This document shows positions 45,420 through 55,221 of a DNA stretch of 64,000 nt, piece after piece. Under the pieces are notes generated by a model. That model did no database searches. It was not told where the DNA came from and worked only from the letters and a program-made list of their open reading frames with translations. Source of the stretch: Cysteiniphilum halobium. Lineage in GTDB: Bacteria > Pseudomonadota > Gammaproteobacteria > Francisellales > Francisellaceae. The stretch covers positions 1-64,000 of the forward strand of contig NZ_QLIU01000023.1 of NCBI RefSeq assembly GCF_003574425.1, in the 5' to 3' direction. Each line of letters begins with the position of its first letter. The stretch's first letter is position 1. The translations under genes were made by a program, and so were the position numbers.

Positions 45420-46435
45420 ACTTTCTCCAACCACCCTTTTCGTGCAATCAATGCCACAAGAATAATCAATAGCCAAACAAGCCAATGACCTTCATCCTTC
45501 CATAGTGCATTGGCTTTTTGTGTTTCTGTTTTTTGCGTTTTGCCACTATCAGTATGACTTAACATGCGCGCAACATCTTGATCATTATCGGTAATCAGAC
45601 TAAATTGCCCATCTCCTGAGATAGCAAGTTTTTGCAACGTAGTGGCATCCATATTGGCAAATACAATCTGCCCTTTTTTATCAGTCACAAAACCACCATC
45701 GTTATTTTTAATCGGACCTCCTTGTGCTGTACCCACTGCCAAAACTGATGTTTTAATACCTTCTTTTGCTAAGTTTTGAGCTTCCACTAATGCCCTGGAC
45801 GATGGTGTGCTATCGGTGACCAAAATAATCTGACCTTCAGAAAACCCTGTTTGTTTGATGAGTTTAGCTGACTCTACTAATGCTTTTTGGATATTATCAC
45901 CACTAACAGGCACAATATTTGAGTTCAAAAAAGGTACCATATTAGCAATGGTATTGGTATCAGCCGTCAAAGGAGATACAACAAAAGGCTCACCCGAGAA
46001 AACAATCATGCCTGTTTGCCCTTCTTTAATCCTTTTAAGTAAGTCTAGCACTTTAAAACGTGCGCGCTTTAGACGTGTTGGTAGGACATCATTGGCATTC
46101 ATTGTTTGTGAGACATCTAAGGCGATTACACGTGCTGCGACTTTTTGATAAACCGGCTGCGGATATTGTGACCAAGTAGGACCTGCCAATGCAACCACTC
46201 CTATACACCACAATAAGAAAATCATCACTGGTAAAATGCTACGCTTACGTGTCTGTTTCCCCACCAATAGGTGCTTTAGTAAGTGTGGGTCACAATGACC
46301 ACTCCAGTTGTTGGCGACAGTTTTTACTCTCAACATCATGATTAACAAAACAATAGAAGGAATTATGAGTAAAAACCACCAAGGACGTAAGAAGTGAAAT
46401 GAGTGAAATAAAGATAGGAAACCAACAAAACTCAT
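45410..46435 (-). CDS. batB: BatB VWA-domain protein
   Basis: 341 residues: N-terminal TMs (about 17-33, 60-80), von Willebrand A domain (about 95-280) and a C-terminal TM (about 315-332). MIDAS motif reads ALDVSQTMNA (DxSxT in place of DxSxS). Overlaps batA by 4 nt and batC by 10 nt. Confidence 0.87.
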   Translation of the reverse strand: MSFVGFLSLFHSFHFLRPWWFLLIIPSIVLLIMMLRVKTVANNWSGHCDPHLLKHLLVGKQTRKRSILPVMIFLLWCIGVVALAGPTWSQYPQPVYQKVAARVIALDVSQTMNANDVLPTRLKRARFKVLDLLKRIKEGQTGMIVFSGEPFVVSPLTADTNTIANMVPFLNSNIVPVSGDNIQKALVESAKLIKQTGFSEGQIILVTDSTPSSRALVEAQNLAKEGIKTSVLAVGTAQGGPIKNNDGGFVTDKKGQIVFANMDATTLQKLAISGDGQFSLITDNDQDVARMLSHTDSGKTQKTETQKANALWKDEGHWLVWLLIILVALIARKGWLEKVCR

Positions 46436-47439
46436 ACGACTCTCCTTTGTCCTGCCTTAATCCATAATAGGGCAAGAATAAGACTTAAAATCATTGCGAC
46501 ACCTAAAGTCCATGGGTAAAATGGTGTCACTGGGCGAATAGTAATCTTATCGGATTTCACGGGTTCTAATTGATTGATTGTATTATAAATCGCTTGCAAC
46601 TCCTTGCCATCTTCAGCACGGAAAAACTTACCACCTGTCATTTGTGCAATTTTTTTCAACCCGTTAATATCCAAATCACTCGATGGATTGACGATTTGCG
46701 GACCAAACATCGTCTGAATCGTCATCTTCTTAGCGCCTAATCCAATGGTATAAATCTTGATATGTTCTTCTTTTGCAAGCTTTGCTGCCGTATTAGGATC
46801 AATCACACCAGCATTATTGCCACCATCGGTCAGAAGAATAAGTGCGCGCGATTGTTTGGGATAGTGCATCAGCTGCTTAATCGCAAGGCCAATCGCGTCA
46901 CCTATCGCCGTTTGAATACCGGCAATACCTACTGTGGCATCGTTAAGCATTTGCCCAACGGTTTTACGATCAAAGGTTAGTGGCGTTTGCAAATAAGGTT
47001 TAGAACCAAATAAAATAAGTCCCAAACGATCACCCTCTCGCTTTTGGATAAATTCATTAGCAACCGTTTTCACCAAATCAATCCTTGACTCAGCCTTACC
47101 GTTAACCAGCATATCTGGTGTACGCATGCTCCCTGAGAGATCAACTGCTAACATTAAATCACGTCCAGTTTGTGGTAAGGTTAATGGCGCACCTAACCAC
47201 TGCACACCAGTGCCTGAGATCACTAGCAAAAACCATATGACAAGTAATAAATATTTAAACCATGACAAATGTTTAGTGTGTTTAGTGGTATTCTGAGACA
47301 GCGTTTTTTGAAGAGCTGCATAAAATGGAATTCTTAAACCCTCTTTGGCATCACTGTTTTTGACTTTAGGTAATGCAAAACGAAATACGATTGGCAACAG
47401 TAATAAAACAAAAACCCAAGGATAAGCAATCGTGATCAT
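46432..47439 (-). CDS. batA: BatA VWA-domain protein
   Basis: 335 residues from the ATG at 47439 (GAGGAAAG upstream; earlier in-frame start lacks one and would overlap the previous gene further). N-terminal TMs, VWA domain with MIDAS AVDLSGSMRTPD (DxSxS) and LILLTDGGNNAG, C-terminal TM (about 305-330). Overlaps DUF4381 by 4 nt. Confidence 0.9.
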   Translation of the reverse strand: MITIAYPWVFVLLLLPIVFRFALPKVKNSDAKEGLRIPFYAALQKTLSQNTTKHTKHLSWFKYLLLVIWFLLVISGTGVQWLGAPLTLPQTGRDLMLAVDLSGSMRTPDMLVNGKAESRIDLVKTVANEFIQKREGDRLGLILFGSKPYLQTPLTFDRKTVGQMLNDATVGIAGIQTAIGDAIGLAIKQLMHYPKQSRALILLTDGGNNAGVIDPNTAAKLAKEEHIKIYTIGLGAKKMTIQTMFGPQIVNPSSDLDINGLKKIAQMTGGKFFRAEDGKELQAIYNTINQLEPVKSDKITIRPVTPFYPWTLGVAMILSLILALLWIKAGQRRVV

Positions 47440-47906
47440 AGCACTTTCCTCAACCATTTTTTTGTTAAGGTGATGAGTGCTTGACGCTCATTAGCACTCA
47501 ACTCTTTTGGCGCATAGCTTGCCAATAACAAACGTCCATCACCCTTGCTAAAATCTTCTGTTTTAAGCTTTTCATCTAAAAACTTAAGCCAGTTTTCACC
47601 AAAATATAAATGCACATTAGCAATCTTGAGCTCTTGCATTGCTACTTGCTTTAAAAAAATAGAAACCTCTGATATAAACTCTTGAGGCTTTTCTACCTCA
47701 ACGGTCTTTATCGTTGTATCAAACAGCTTTAATAATGTCTGTTTCCGACGATACGCTTTGATCTTTTTAGCTACAAACCAGATGATGAATCCAACCATCA
47801 CTAACACAATTACTGCTACGATATACCAACCAATAGCAAGCGGCCACATAGATACCGCAGGGGGAAGATGAATGTCTTTTAACCCTGCCAATACATCAGT
47901 AGCCAT
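47436..47906 (-). CDS. DUF4381 Bat-operon protein
   Basis: 156 residues. N-terminal LAGLKDIHLPPAVSMWPLAIGWYIV (PxxvsxWP pattern) and one TM (about 25-48), then a cytosolic helical domain. DUF4381 is a constant Bat-operon member of unknown function. Overlaps DUF58 gene by 11 nt. Confidence 0.85.
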   Translation of the reverse strand: MATDVLAGLKDIHLPPAVSMWPLAIGWYIVAVIVLVMVGFIIWFVAKKIKAYRRKQTLLKLFDTTIKTVEVEKPQEFISEVSIFLKQVAMQELKIANVHLYFGENWLKFLDEKLKTEDFSKGDGRLLLASYAPKELSANERQALITLTKKWLRKVL

Positions 47907-48825
47907 AACGCATTACTCCATGATTTAATGTTTTAACCAAATCATCATTCGTTGCCAATGCGACAAACTGCATATTGTGTTGATTCGATAGCGCTTTTAT
48001 TTTATCCAGACGCTTAGCAAATGGCTCTGCATAACGCTTATGCACTTGCCTATCAGCTGCATTTAGCTCCAAAAAATGTAACTGCCCATCACTAAAGCAA
48101 TATTGTCCTTTATCAGGTAAACTTACCTCTAATGGATCATAGGCGAAGACTTGAATAATTTCACTTTTGCGATTGATCAATTTTAAATACTGTTCAGCCT
48201 CATCATCAAAATGCACAAAGTCACTAACCACAATCACGACACTGCCACTTTTAAGTGTTTTAGATAAATTCTTAAGTGTCATAGCCAGCGAATGGCCATT
48301 AGATGACCTTAGCATCTTAGCAGGATCGCTTAAACATTTAAAAAACTTAAGCAAATGACTGCGGCTGCGCGCCGGGGTTAATTGATATAAGCCCTTATCT
48401 GAAAATACTACGCCACCGACTTGCTCATGATGATGTAATGCTGCCCAACCTAATAAGGCACACACTTTAGCAGCCAGTACACTTTTAAAACAAATACGCG
48501 TTCCAAATTGCATCGATGATGATTGGTCTATGATAAAGTAGATCGCCCGCTCTCTTTCTTCTTTATATACTTTAGTATAGGGTTTGCCCAAGCGCGCAGT
48601 CAGTGGCCAATGCATTAAGCGGATATCATCACCGGGTTGGTAATGCCTGACTTCCTCAAAATCCATACCTCGCCCTCTGGCACGCGAGACATGTTGCCCT
48701 ACTTGATTGGTATTTACTCTCTGACTATTAAAAAACTGAATATTTTGCGCATAAAAGCGCAAGCTCAATAACTCATTAATATCAGCCGTTATTCCCTGTT
48801 GATCACTATTGTTTTTTGAACTCAT
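47896..48825 (-). CDS. DUF58 (VWA-like) protein of the Bat operon
   Basis: 309 residues. DUF58 core GRGMDFEEVRHYQPGDDIRLMHWPLTARLGKPYTKVY (about 50-86), then MIDAS-like FIIDQSSSMQFG. Typical companion of MoxR. 22 nt after moxR. Confidence 0.92.
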   Translation of the reverse strand: MSSKNNSDQQGITADINELLSLRFYAQNIQFFNSQRVNTNQVGQHVSRARGRGMDFEEVRHYQPGDDIRLMHWPLTARLGKPYTKVYKEERERAIYFIIDQSSSMQFGTRICFKSVLAAKVCALLGWAALHHHEQVGGVVFSDKGLYQLTPARSRSHLLKFFKCLSDPAKMLRSSNGHSLAMTLKNLSKTLKSGSVVIVVSDFVHFDDEAEQYLKLINRKSEIIQVFAYDPLEVSLPDKGQYCFSDGQLHFLELNAADRQVHKRYAEPFAKRLDKIKALSNQHNMQFVALATNDDLVKTLNHGVMRYGY

Positions 48826-48847
48826 TAGTATTTCCCCCCTTTCCCAC

Positions 48848-49804
48848 TTATGGAATCGGTACGGCTTTTAAAAGTGCATCAATCACATCATCACTGGTAA
48901 TATTATCAACCTCAGCCTCAAAGCTTAGTAATACTCTATGCCTTAATACCTCATGAATCACTGCATGCACATCATGAGGTGACACATAGTCTTCAGCATT
49001 TAACCAGGCATGCGCGCGTGCTGCGCGTTCCAAGGCAATCGTGCCACGAGGACTTGCACCAAAGCGAATCCATTTAGCTAATTCCACACTATATTTTGCC
49101 GCATCACGCGTTGCTAATACCAATTGAATCATATAGTTCTCAACGGCACTGGAAACATGTAAGTCCAATACCTGTTGCTGCGCTGTAAAGATATGTTCTT
49201 GTGTTATCAGTGATGGTTTTTCTAAATTTACTGAACAATTTCCACGATTTAAAGCTAAAATTTCTTTCTCCATTGTTGCATCTGGATAGCCTATTTTGAC
49301 ATGCAACATAAAGCGATCTAATTGTGCCTCAGGTAATGGATAAGTCCCTTCTTGCTCGATTGGATTTTGTGTTGCCATGACCAAAAATAAATCTGGCAAC
49401 GCATAAGTTTGTTTACCAATCGTAATTTGCTTCTCGCCCATTGCCTCTAAAAGTGCTGATTGCACTTTGGCAGGTGCGCGATTTATTTCATCGGCTAACA
49501 ATAAATTATGAAACAAAGGACCTGTTTGAAACTCAAAGCTTTGTCGCTCAGGAATATAAATTTCAGTTCCCGTTAAATCCGCAGGTAACAAATCCGGGGT
49601 AAATTGAATGCGGTGATATGAACACTCAATACACTCAGCAAGCGTTTTGATTGCAGTGGTTTTAGCAAGCCCAGGAGCCCCCTCAACCAACAAATGTCCA
49701 GATGATAATAAGGCAATTAACAAACGTTTTGTCAAAGCACTTTGTCCAACAATGCGTGCATCCAAATACGCTAATAAACTCTCAAAATCCTGATATACCG
49801 ACAT
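48848..49804 (-). CDS. MoxR-family AAA+ ATPase
   Basis: 318 residues. Walker A GAPGLAKTT (about 42-50), Walker B LLLADEINRAP, sensor 1 MATQNPIEQEGTYPLPEAQLDRF, arginine finger region ASPRGTIALERAARA. AGGAGGG precedes the ATG. MoxR ATPases act as chaperones for VWA proteins, so it is expected to act on BatA/BatB. First gene of the seven-gene Bat operon. Confidence 0.94.
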   Translation of the reverse strand: MSVYQDFESLLAYLDARIVGQSALTKRLLIALLSSGHLLVEGAPGLAKTTAIKTLAECIECSYHRIQFTPDLLPADLTGTEIYIPERQSFEFQTGPLFHNLLLADEINRAPAKVQSALLEAMGEKQITIGKQTYALPDLFLVMATQNPIEQEGTYPLPEAQLDRFMLHVKIGYPDATMEKEILALNRGNCSVNLEKPSLITQEHIFTAQQQVLDLHVSSAVENYMIQLVLATRDAAKYSVELAKWIRFGASPRGTIALERAARAHAWLNAEDYVSPHDVHAVIHEVLRHRVLLSFEAEVDNITSDDVIDALLKAVPIP

Positions 49805-49980
49805 AAACCCTCCTACGGCTTAAAGGCTTCATATAGTTTATGGTTATTTTATAAATCCATTTATGAATTTCAAGCCCCATTCTGCTCATGTTATTGAAAA
49901 CCATCAATGTATAACTCCTAATACAGTTCCTTTTAATCATCATCTTAACTACAATTAAGAACATTATTATCATTTTAATA

Positions 49981-50736
49981 ATGTTTATGCTTACAGATAG
50001 TCATTGTCACTTGGATTTTCCTTGCTTTAATAGCATGCGTAATCAAGTTTTGCACCATTGTTTTGAGCAAGGCATTACGCATTTTATTAATCCTGCTGTA
50101 GCGTTTAGCAACTGGCAAAGAGTGATTGAGTTAAGTTTAAAACATTCATCTATCACAGTAGCTTTAGGCTTACATCCTTGTTATGTTGAAAAACATCAAC
50201 AAGAACATCTTAATGCACTAAGAAAATGGCTTATAACACATCATATACCACTTGTTGGCGAAATCGGTTTAGATAAGCGTTTTATCGAGAATTTTGACCT
50301 GCAAATATTCTTTTTTAATGAACAATTAGCGATTGCCCAAGAATTACAAAAACCTGTGATCATTCATAGTGTTAAAGCACATAATGAAGTCATTGCTGCA
50401 TTAACACACCATCATTTTACACATGGTGGCATTATTCATGCATTTTCAGGCAGCTTTAATATTGCTAAAGTTTATTGTGATCTTGGTTTTAAACTTGGTA
50501 TTGGTAGTGTTTTGCATTGTCCAAATAGTAAATTGCCAAATGTGTTAAAACGCATCGGCATTGAAAATATCTTACTTGAAACAGACTCACCCGATATGCC
50601 CATACCAAAGAGTGGTGGCAAAATAAATACACCATTATCCCTACTACAAACATGTGATCTGCTTGTGGAAATTTACAAGCTGTCAAAAGATCAAATACAT
50701 CAAGTATTGGCGCGAAATGTGCAACAGATTATTTAG
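49981..50736 (+). CDS. tatD: TatD-family metal-dependent DNase
   Basis: 251 residues. Metal motifs DSHCHLDF (about 6-13), GEIGLD, HSVKAHNEV, HAFSGS and ETDSPDMP all present. Start at 49981 (MFML) or three codons later. Divergent from moxR. YcfH/YjjV-type paralogues are alike, so the exact member is open. Confidence 0.88.
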   Translation: MFMLTDSHCHLDFPCFNSMRNQVLHHCFEQGITHFINPAVAFSNWQRVIELSLKHSSITVALGLHPCYVEKHQQEHLNALRKWLITHHIPLVGEIGLDKRFIENFDLQIFFFNEQLAIAQELQKPVIIHSVKAHNEVIAALTHHHFTHGGIIHAFSGSFNIAKVYCDLGFKLGIGSVLHCPNSKLPNVLKRIGIENILLETDSPDMPIPKSGGKINTPLSLLQTCDLLVEIYKLSKDQIHQVLARNVQQII

Positions 50737-50876
50737 AACAAATCTCTTATCCTATAGTTATACTGATCTTAAACATTTTGTTATTTTTATCTGGCAAAAA
50801 CCAATAATACACTACAGAGCCACCAAGCTTTATGATATATTGCCACACAATGTTTTGATCAAGACGAACAATAAAT

Positions 50877-51524
50877 ATGGCTGAACAATTGGATAATAAT
50901 GAGTTGGATAAGGTAAAGCTTTTATGGAAAAAATATGGCTCAAAACTAATAACACTCCTTTGCATTATTTTAATAATTATCATCGCTTGGCAGTACTGGC
51001 AAAAAAGGAAGCTTGAAAACAATGTGCAAGCAGCTGAACTTTACCAAAACTTGGCCCTTATTGCCGATAATGCATCAAGCAACTCAGAAGCCATTTTAAA
51101 CCAAGCACAAAACCTTATTAATCTTTATCCCAAGTCTATTTATGCCGATTTTGCCCGTTTGGAAATTGCAAAACAATCCGTACTTAAACATCAATTAGAT
51201 CAAGCAGTAGTGAGTCTTAAGCAAATTGCCAATAGTAGTGTTAATCCAAATTTGCAAGCCATTGCTAAACTTCGCCTTGCACGTGTTGAATTAGCGCAAA
51301 ATAAAACAGCCGAAGCTATTGCAACACTCAATAGCATTACATTAGCGGGCTTTGGCCTCTCAAGAAATATGCTATTAGGTGATGCTTATTTCATTAACAA
51401 AGACTATGCCCAAGCCAAAACATACTGGCAAAATGCATTATCTGAAGCCAACAAACCAGAGTTGGCAAATATTAAAAACCTATTACAAATGAAAATTGAT
51501 AATCTTGCTGCGTTAAGCAAATGA
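50877..51524 (+). CDS. YfgM-family ancillary SecYEG translocon TPR protein
   Basis: 215 residues with one N-terminal TM (about 21-40, LITLLCIILIIIIAWQYW) and a TPR domain, including NLINLYPKSIYADFARLEIAK and GFGLSRNMLLGDAYFINKDYAQAKTYWQNAL. YfgM binds the Sec translocon with PpiD. Next to bamB, the normal order; the bamB ATG overlaps its stop by 4 nt. Weak RBS. Confidence 0.88.
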   Translation: MAEQLDNNELDKVKLLWKKYGSKLITLLCIILIIIIAWQYWQKRKLENNVQAAELYQNLALIADNASSNSEAILNQAQNLINLYPKSIYADFARLEIAKQSVLKHQLDQAVVSLKQIANSSVNPNLQAIAKLRLARVELAQNKTAEAIATLNSITLAGFGLSRNMLLGDAYFINKDYAQAKTYWQNALSEANKPELANIKNLLQMKIDNLAALSK

Positions 51525-52705
51525 TAACGGATAACAATATGACAAAATTAACAATCAAAAATACTAAAAAAATTATTCTAAGTAGTGTATTAATTGCTGT
51601 TTTTGGTGGCTCTTTAGTCGCTTGTGGCAACAAAAGCAACGACACACCACCTAAACCACTTGTTGAATTTAAATCAAGCTTAGATGCTAAATATACTTGG
51701 GATACTAATATTGGTAATGGCAATGATGGGCAAATCGATTTAACCTTAACACCTGCCATTAAAAATGGTGTAGTCTACACATCAAGTTATGACGGATATA
51801 TCTCAGCAGTAAATGCAACAGGCAAACGCTTATGGTCAACCAATACTAAGCTTCAGTTAAGCTCGCCTGTTACTGTCAGTGGTCATACTGCTATTGCAGG
51901 CAGCTTACGTGGCACATTAGTTGCCGTAGATACCAGCTCTGGCAAAGTACTATGGCAAAGCGCATTACCAAGCAGCTTATTCTCAGCACCCACTATTGTT
52001 GATAATGTGATTTACACACAAACACATGATGGTAGCATCTCAGCATATAAGCTTAAAGATGGCAAACAGCTGTGGACACAAAGCATTGCAATACCTGATT
52101 TGATGTTAGTTGGCAATAGCTCCCCTGTCGTATATCAAGGCTTAGTGATTGCTGGTACTTCATCTGGTAGTTTATGGGGCTTAAAAACAGCCACCGGTGA
52201 AAAACAATGGGATAACCCAATTGCCTTACCACAATCAGGCTCCCCTGCACAGCAAATGGTTGACATCACAGCCACACCCATTATTGACAATGACACACTT
52301 TATGTTGCGACATTCCAAGGCAACTTGATCAGTTTCAACACTAAATTAGGTAGCATGAACTGGCAGAAAAAAGCGTCTATTTATCGCAGTATGGCATTAG
52401 GACAAAAGGCTATTTTTACAACTGACACCAAAGGTGATCTGATTGCTTATAATCTAAAAACCGGTAATAAGCTGTGGCAAGCCACTGAACTTGAAGGACG
52501 CAAACCATCCGCACCTGTATATATTAACGGTATGGTTGCCGTTGGAGATTATAAAGGATATGTGCATATCTTCAACGCAGAAACAGGCAAGTATCTAACA
52601 CGTGTTGAGATTGGTGGTGATGGTATTAGTGCCACACCCATTGCTGCTGGTAAATCCATCATTGTCCAAACCAACAGTGGCAAACTTGCTGCTATCCATT
52701 TATAA
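51521..52705 (+). CDS. bamB: Outer-membrane assembly lipoprotein BamB
   Basis: Beta-propeller component of the BAM complex. Lipobox SLVAC-G at about residues 31-35. Repeated PQQ-like blades with 'G..LW' turns: GKRLWSTNTKL, GKVLWQSAL, DGKQLWTQSI, GEKQWDNPI, NKLWQATEL. 394 residues, family length. An ATG at 51539 (MTKLTIKN) is an alternative start. Follows yfgM in an operon. Confidence 0.94.
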   Translation: MITDNNMTKLTIKNTKKIILSSVLIAVFGGSLVACGNKSNDTPPKPLVEFKSSLDAKYTWDTNIGNGNDGQIDLTLTPAIKNGVVYTSSYDGYISAVNATGKRLWSTNTKLQLSSPVTVSGHTAIAGSLRGTLVAVDTSSGKVLWQSALPSSLFSAPTIVDNVIYTQTHDGSISAYKLKDGKQLWTQSIAIPDLMLVGNSSPVVYQGLVIAGTSSGSLWGLKTATGEKQWDNPIALPQSGSPAQQMVDITATPIIDNDTLYVATFQGNLISFNTKLGSMNWQKKASIYRSMALGQKAIFTTDTKGDLIAYNLKTGNKLWQATELEGRKPSAPVYINGMVAVGDYKGYVHIFNAETGKYLTRVEIGGDGISATPIAAGKSIIVQTNSGKLAAIHL

Positions 52706-52718
52706 AAAATTATTATAA

Positions 52719-53924
52719 ATGTCAAACGCTAAAACTTCACAAAAAATCACGGCATTTATTGCACCTTCTTTGTTTATTCTGGTGCTGATGATTTCAGTGG
52801 GCCCCTTTGGTGATACGATCTATGCACCTTCTTTGCCAAGCATTGCTCAAGCCTTTAATACACCTTATCACAATGTCCAATTGACCATTACCTTTTATCT
52901 ATTGGGTTACTCCATTAGCCAGATATTATATGGCCCTTTCTCTGATCGTTTTGGACGTAAACCGATTATGATTATTGGTGCTGCTATTTTTCTTATTGGT
53001 TCTACTGTTTGCTTGATTAGTCCCAATATTAGCATACTAATTTTTGCGCGTTTCTTACAAGGCTTTGGTGCTTGTGCTGGAGCGGTTATCTCTAGTGCTG
53101 CCGTACGTGATGCGTTTTCGTTAAAAGATCAAGGTAAAGTTTTTGCTAAGATGAATGCCGCTTTTGCTATTGCCCCTGGAGCAGGGGCAATTGTTGGCAC
53201 TTTTATCTCATGGCAAACAAATTTTATTGTATTATTCGTATTGGCAATTATCTTACTTATTTCGATTATTTTTCTCTTTCCTGAAACACTACGTCAGAAA
53301 AACTATGGTGCAACTCGTCCCAAGAAACTGGTTATTAACTACTGTAAGCTATATCAAGCACGTGGCTATTTTGTTTATTTGTGTCTCTTAGGACTTAATA
53401 TTGGGATGGTTTATGCCTGCTTAGTTGAAGCACCAGGCATTGTTATTAACATACTGCATTTACAAAAGATATGGTTTATTGTCATCGCTGCAGGGATTGT
53501 ATTGGCATTTATGATTGGCTCAGTATTATGCAGCTATCTTGTACACAAGATTAGTCAAAATGGGATTTTGCTTATTGGTATGTTTATAAGCCTTATTGGT
53601 GCCATTATGCTATTGTGTTTTATGTCGCTAAACATTGTCCATTTATATAGTTTACTAACACCTGTTATTATCCTTTTTACAGGCATTTCATTTGTTATTC
53701 CAATTGCTACAGCAAAGGCTCTTGCACCATTTACACTAACCGCAGGCTCAGCTTCGGCAATGATGGGCTTTTTTCAAATGGGTGCGGCCTCATTAATCAC
53801 CGCTATTGTCACAATATTACCCTTTAGCGATACACTCTCCATGCCTATTTCTTTTACCTTTCTCTCAAGCTTAAGCATTGTGATTTTAGTCATTTATATG
53901 TTGCGGCTTAAAAAAGTAAATTGA
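52719..53924 (+). CDS. Bcr/CflA-family MFS drug-resistance transporter
   Basis: 401 residues, 12 TM. TIYAPSLPSIAQAF (D1 loop) and GPFSDRFGRKPIMIIG (motif A). 13 nt after bamB, so perhaps in the same transcript. Converges on the next MFS gene with 2 nt between stops. Substrate unknown. Confidence 0.9.
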   Translation: MSNAKTSQKITAFIAPSLFILVLMISVGPFGDTIYAPSLPSIAQAFNTPYHNVQLTITFYLLGYSISQILYGPFSDRFGRKPIMIIGAAIFLIGSTVCLISPNISILIFARFLQGFGACAGAVISSAAVRDAFSLKDQGKVFAKMNAAFAIAPGAGAIVGTFISWQTNFIVLFVLAIILLISIIFLFPETLRQKNYGATRPKKLVINYCKLYQARGYFVYLCLLGLNIGMVYACLVEAPGIVINILHLQKIWFIVIAAGIVLAFMIGSVLCSYLVHKISQNGILLIGMFISLIGAIMLLCFMSLNIVHLYSLLTPVIILFTGISFVIPIATAKALAPFTLTAGSASAMMGFFQMGAASLITAIVTILPFSDTLSMPISFTFLSSLSIVILVIYMLRLKKVN

Positions 53925-53926
53925 GT

Positions 53927-55180
53927 TTAACTATTATGCACCTTTGATGTTACGCGCTGTAGAATACTGAAAACAACAAATGCCAACAATAAACCAATCA
54001 TACCAGTCACACCAAGCTCATAAACCGTATCCAATACATGCCAAGCACCTAATGCAGTAAATACAAATCCACCAATAATTTGAATAAAGCTAAATATAGC
54101 GATTGATGAACCCTTGTATTCTGGGTAAACCGAGGTTGCAATAGCCATCATATTCGGATAAACCCAAAGATAGACAAGCCAAAAAACAGATAAGCAAATA
54201 ATATCGGCAGTATATGTACTTGTATTTGACGATAAAGTTACACCAATCATACTGATAAACATGACAATAAGTGCTATTTTAACCAGTGACATCATGCTGT
54301 ATTTCCTAAGAAGTATACCATTTAACCATGCGCCAATAAGCATACATAAAATGACTAATGCAATAACCCAACCAAACGCTGCAACCGGCATATGGTAGAC
54401 CTGAACAAAAATATAAGGGTAGGTCAAAAGCACGCAGGCAACAACACCATAGACAAAAAACATGACCAAAGTAGCAGTTAAAAAGCGTAGGTTAAACATA
54501 ATCTTTAACACTTGTGCCATGTTTACTTTTGTATGTGAGGTAGTTGCTTTAATACTATTTCTACCAATAACTAAGCCAAAAACTACAATTAACGCAATAA
54601 CCAAAGCATACCAAAACATGAAACTAACCACGCTATGCCATCCTTGATATTGCATTAAATAACCTGAAATCACCGGAGAAATCGATATAGTAAACACTGA
54701 AAAAGCGATAAGTAACGCATAGACTTTTGAAAACGCCTTGCCTTGAAACGAATCAGCGACAATGACACGCGCTAAAACCGCAGCCATACCGGCACCAATA
54801 CCCTGAAAAACACGCCCAATAAGCATCCATTCAATCGTATGCTCGACATGGCATAAAGCACTGCCTAGCATCGTAACAAGTAAGCCTAAAATCAAAATAC
54901 GTATACGTCCAAAGCAATCGGATAACACACCTGAAATAAGTTGTGAAATCGCACTACCCAACAGGAAAAATGCTACTGTATATTGTACCATTTCTTTTGA
55001 GGTATTTAACGCCTTATCTAAATAGGGTAACACTGGCAAATAGATATCCATCATTGCTTGCGGATATGCCAGAATAAATCCTGCCGCAATAAATAAAATG
55101 ATTAATACAGTTTTGCTTGTTCTATTTGTCATTGGTGATTTTTCTATTGACATGTTTTTTAGTATCCATTTTTTATCCAT
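53927..55180 (-). CDS. MFS transporter, Bcr/CflA-like
   Basis: 417 residues (the first 16-26 may be non-coding: later ATGs at 55153 and 55132 exist and none has a clear RBS). DIYLPVLPYLDKAL and SGVLSDCFGRIRILILG match Bcr/CflA motif positions, though motif A is less conserved (SDCFGR). About 12 TM segments. Function otherwise unknown. Confidence 0.85.
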   Translation of the reverse strand: MDKKWILKNMSIEKSPMTNRTSKTVLIILFIAAGFILAYPQAMMDIYLPVLPYLDKALNTSKEMVQYTVAFFLLGSAISQLISGVLSDCFGRIRILILGLLVTMLGSALCHVEHTIEWMLIGRVFQGIGAGMAAVLARVIVADSFQGKAFSKVYALLIAFSVFTISISPVISGYLMQYQGWHSVVSFMFWYALVIALIVVFGLVIGRNSIKATTSHTKVNMAQVLKIMFNLRFLTATLVMFFVYGVVACVLLTYPYIFVQVYHMPVAAFGWVIALVILCMLIGAWLNGILLRKYSMMSLVKIALIVMFISMIGVTLSSNTSTYTADIICLSVFWLVYLWVYPNMMAIATSVYPEYKGSSIAIFSFIQIIGGFVFTALGAWHVLDTVYELGVTGMIGLLLAFVVFSILQRVTSKVHNS

Positions 55181-55221
55181 GCATTATCAGTCGTCATTAT
55201 AGTTAAAACTTAAGTAAAAGC

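Noticed and set aside
51472-51759. Antisense frame over yfgM/bamB with a hydrophobic profile
   Set aside because: Entirely inside two well-supported genes, no RBS and no family.
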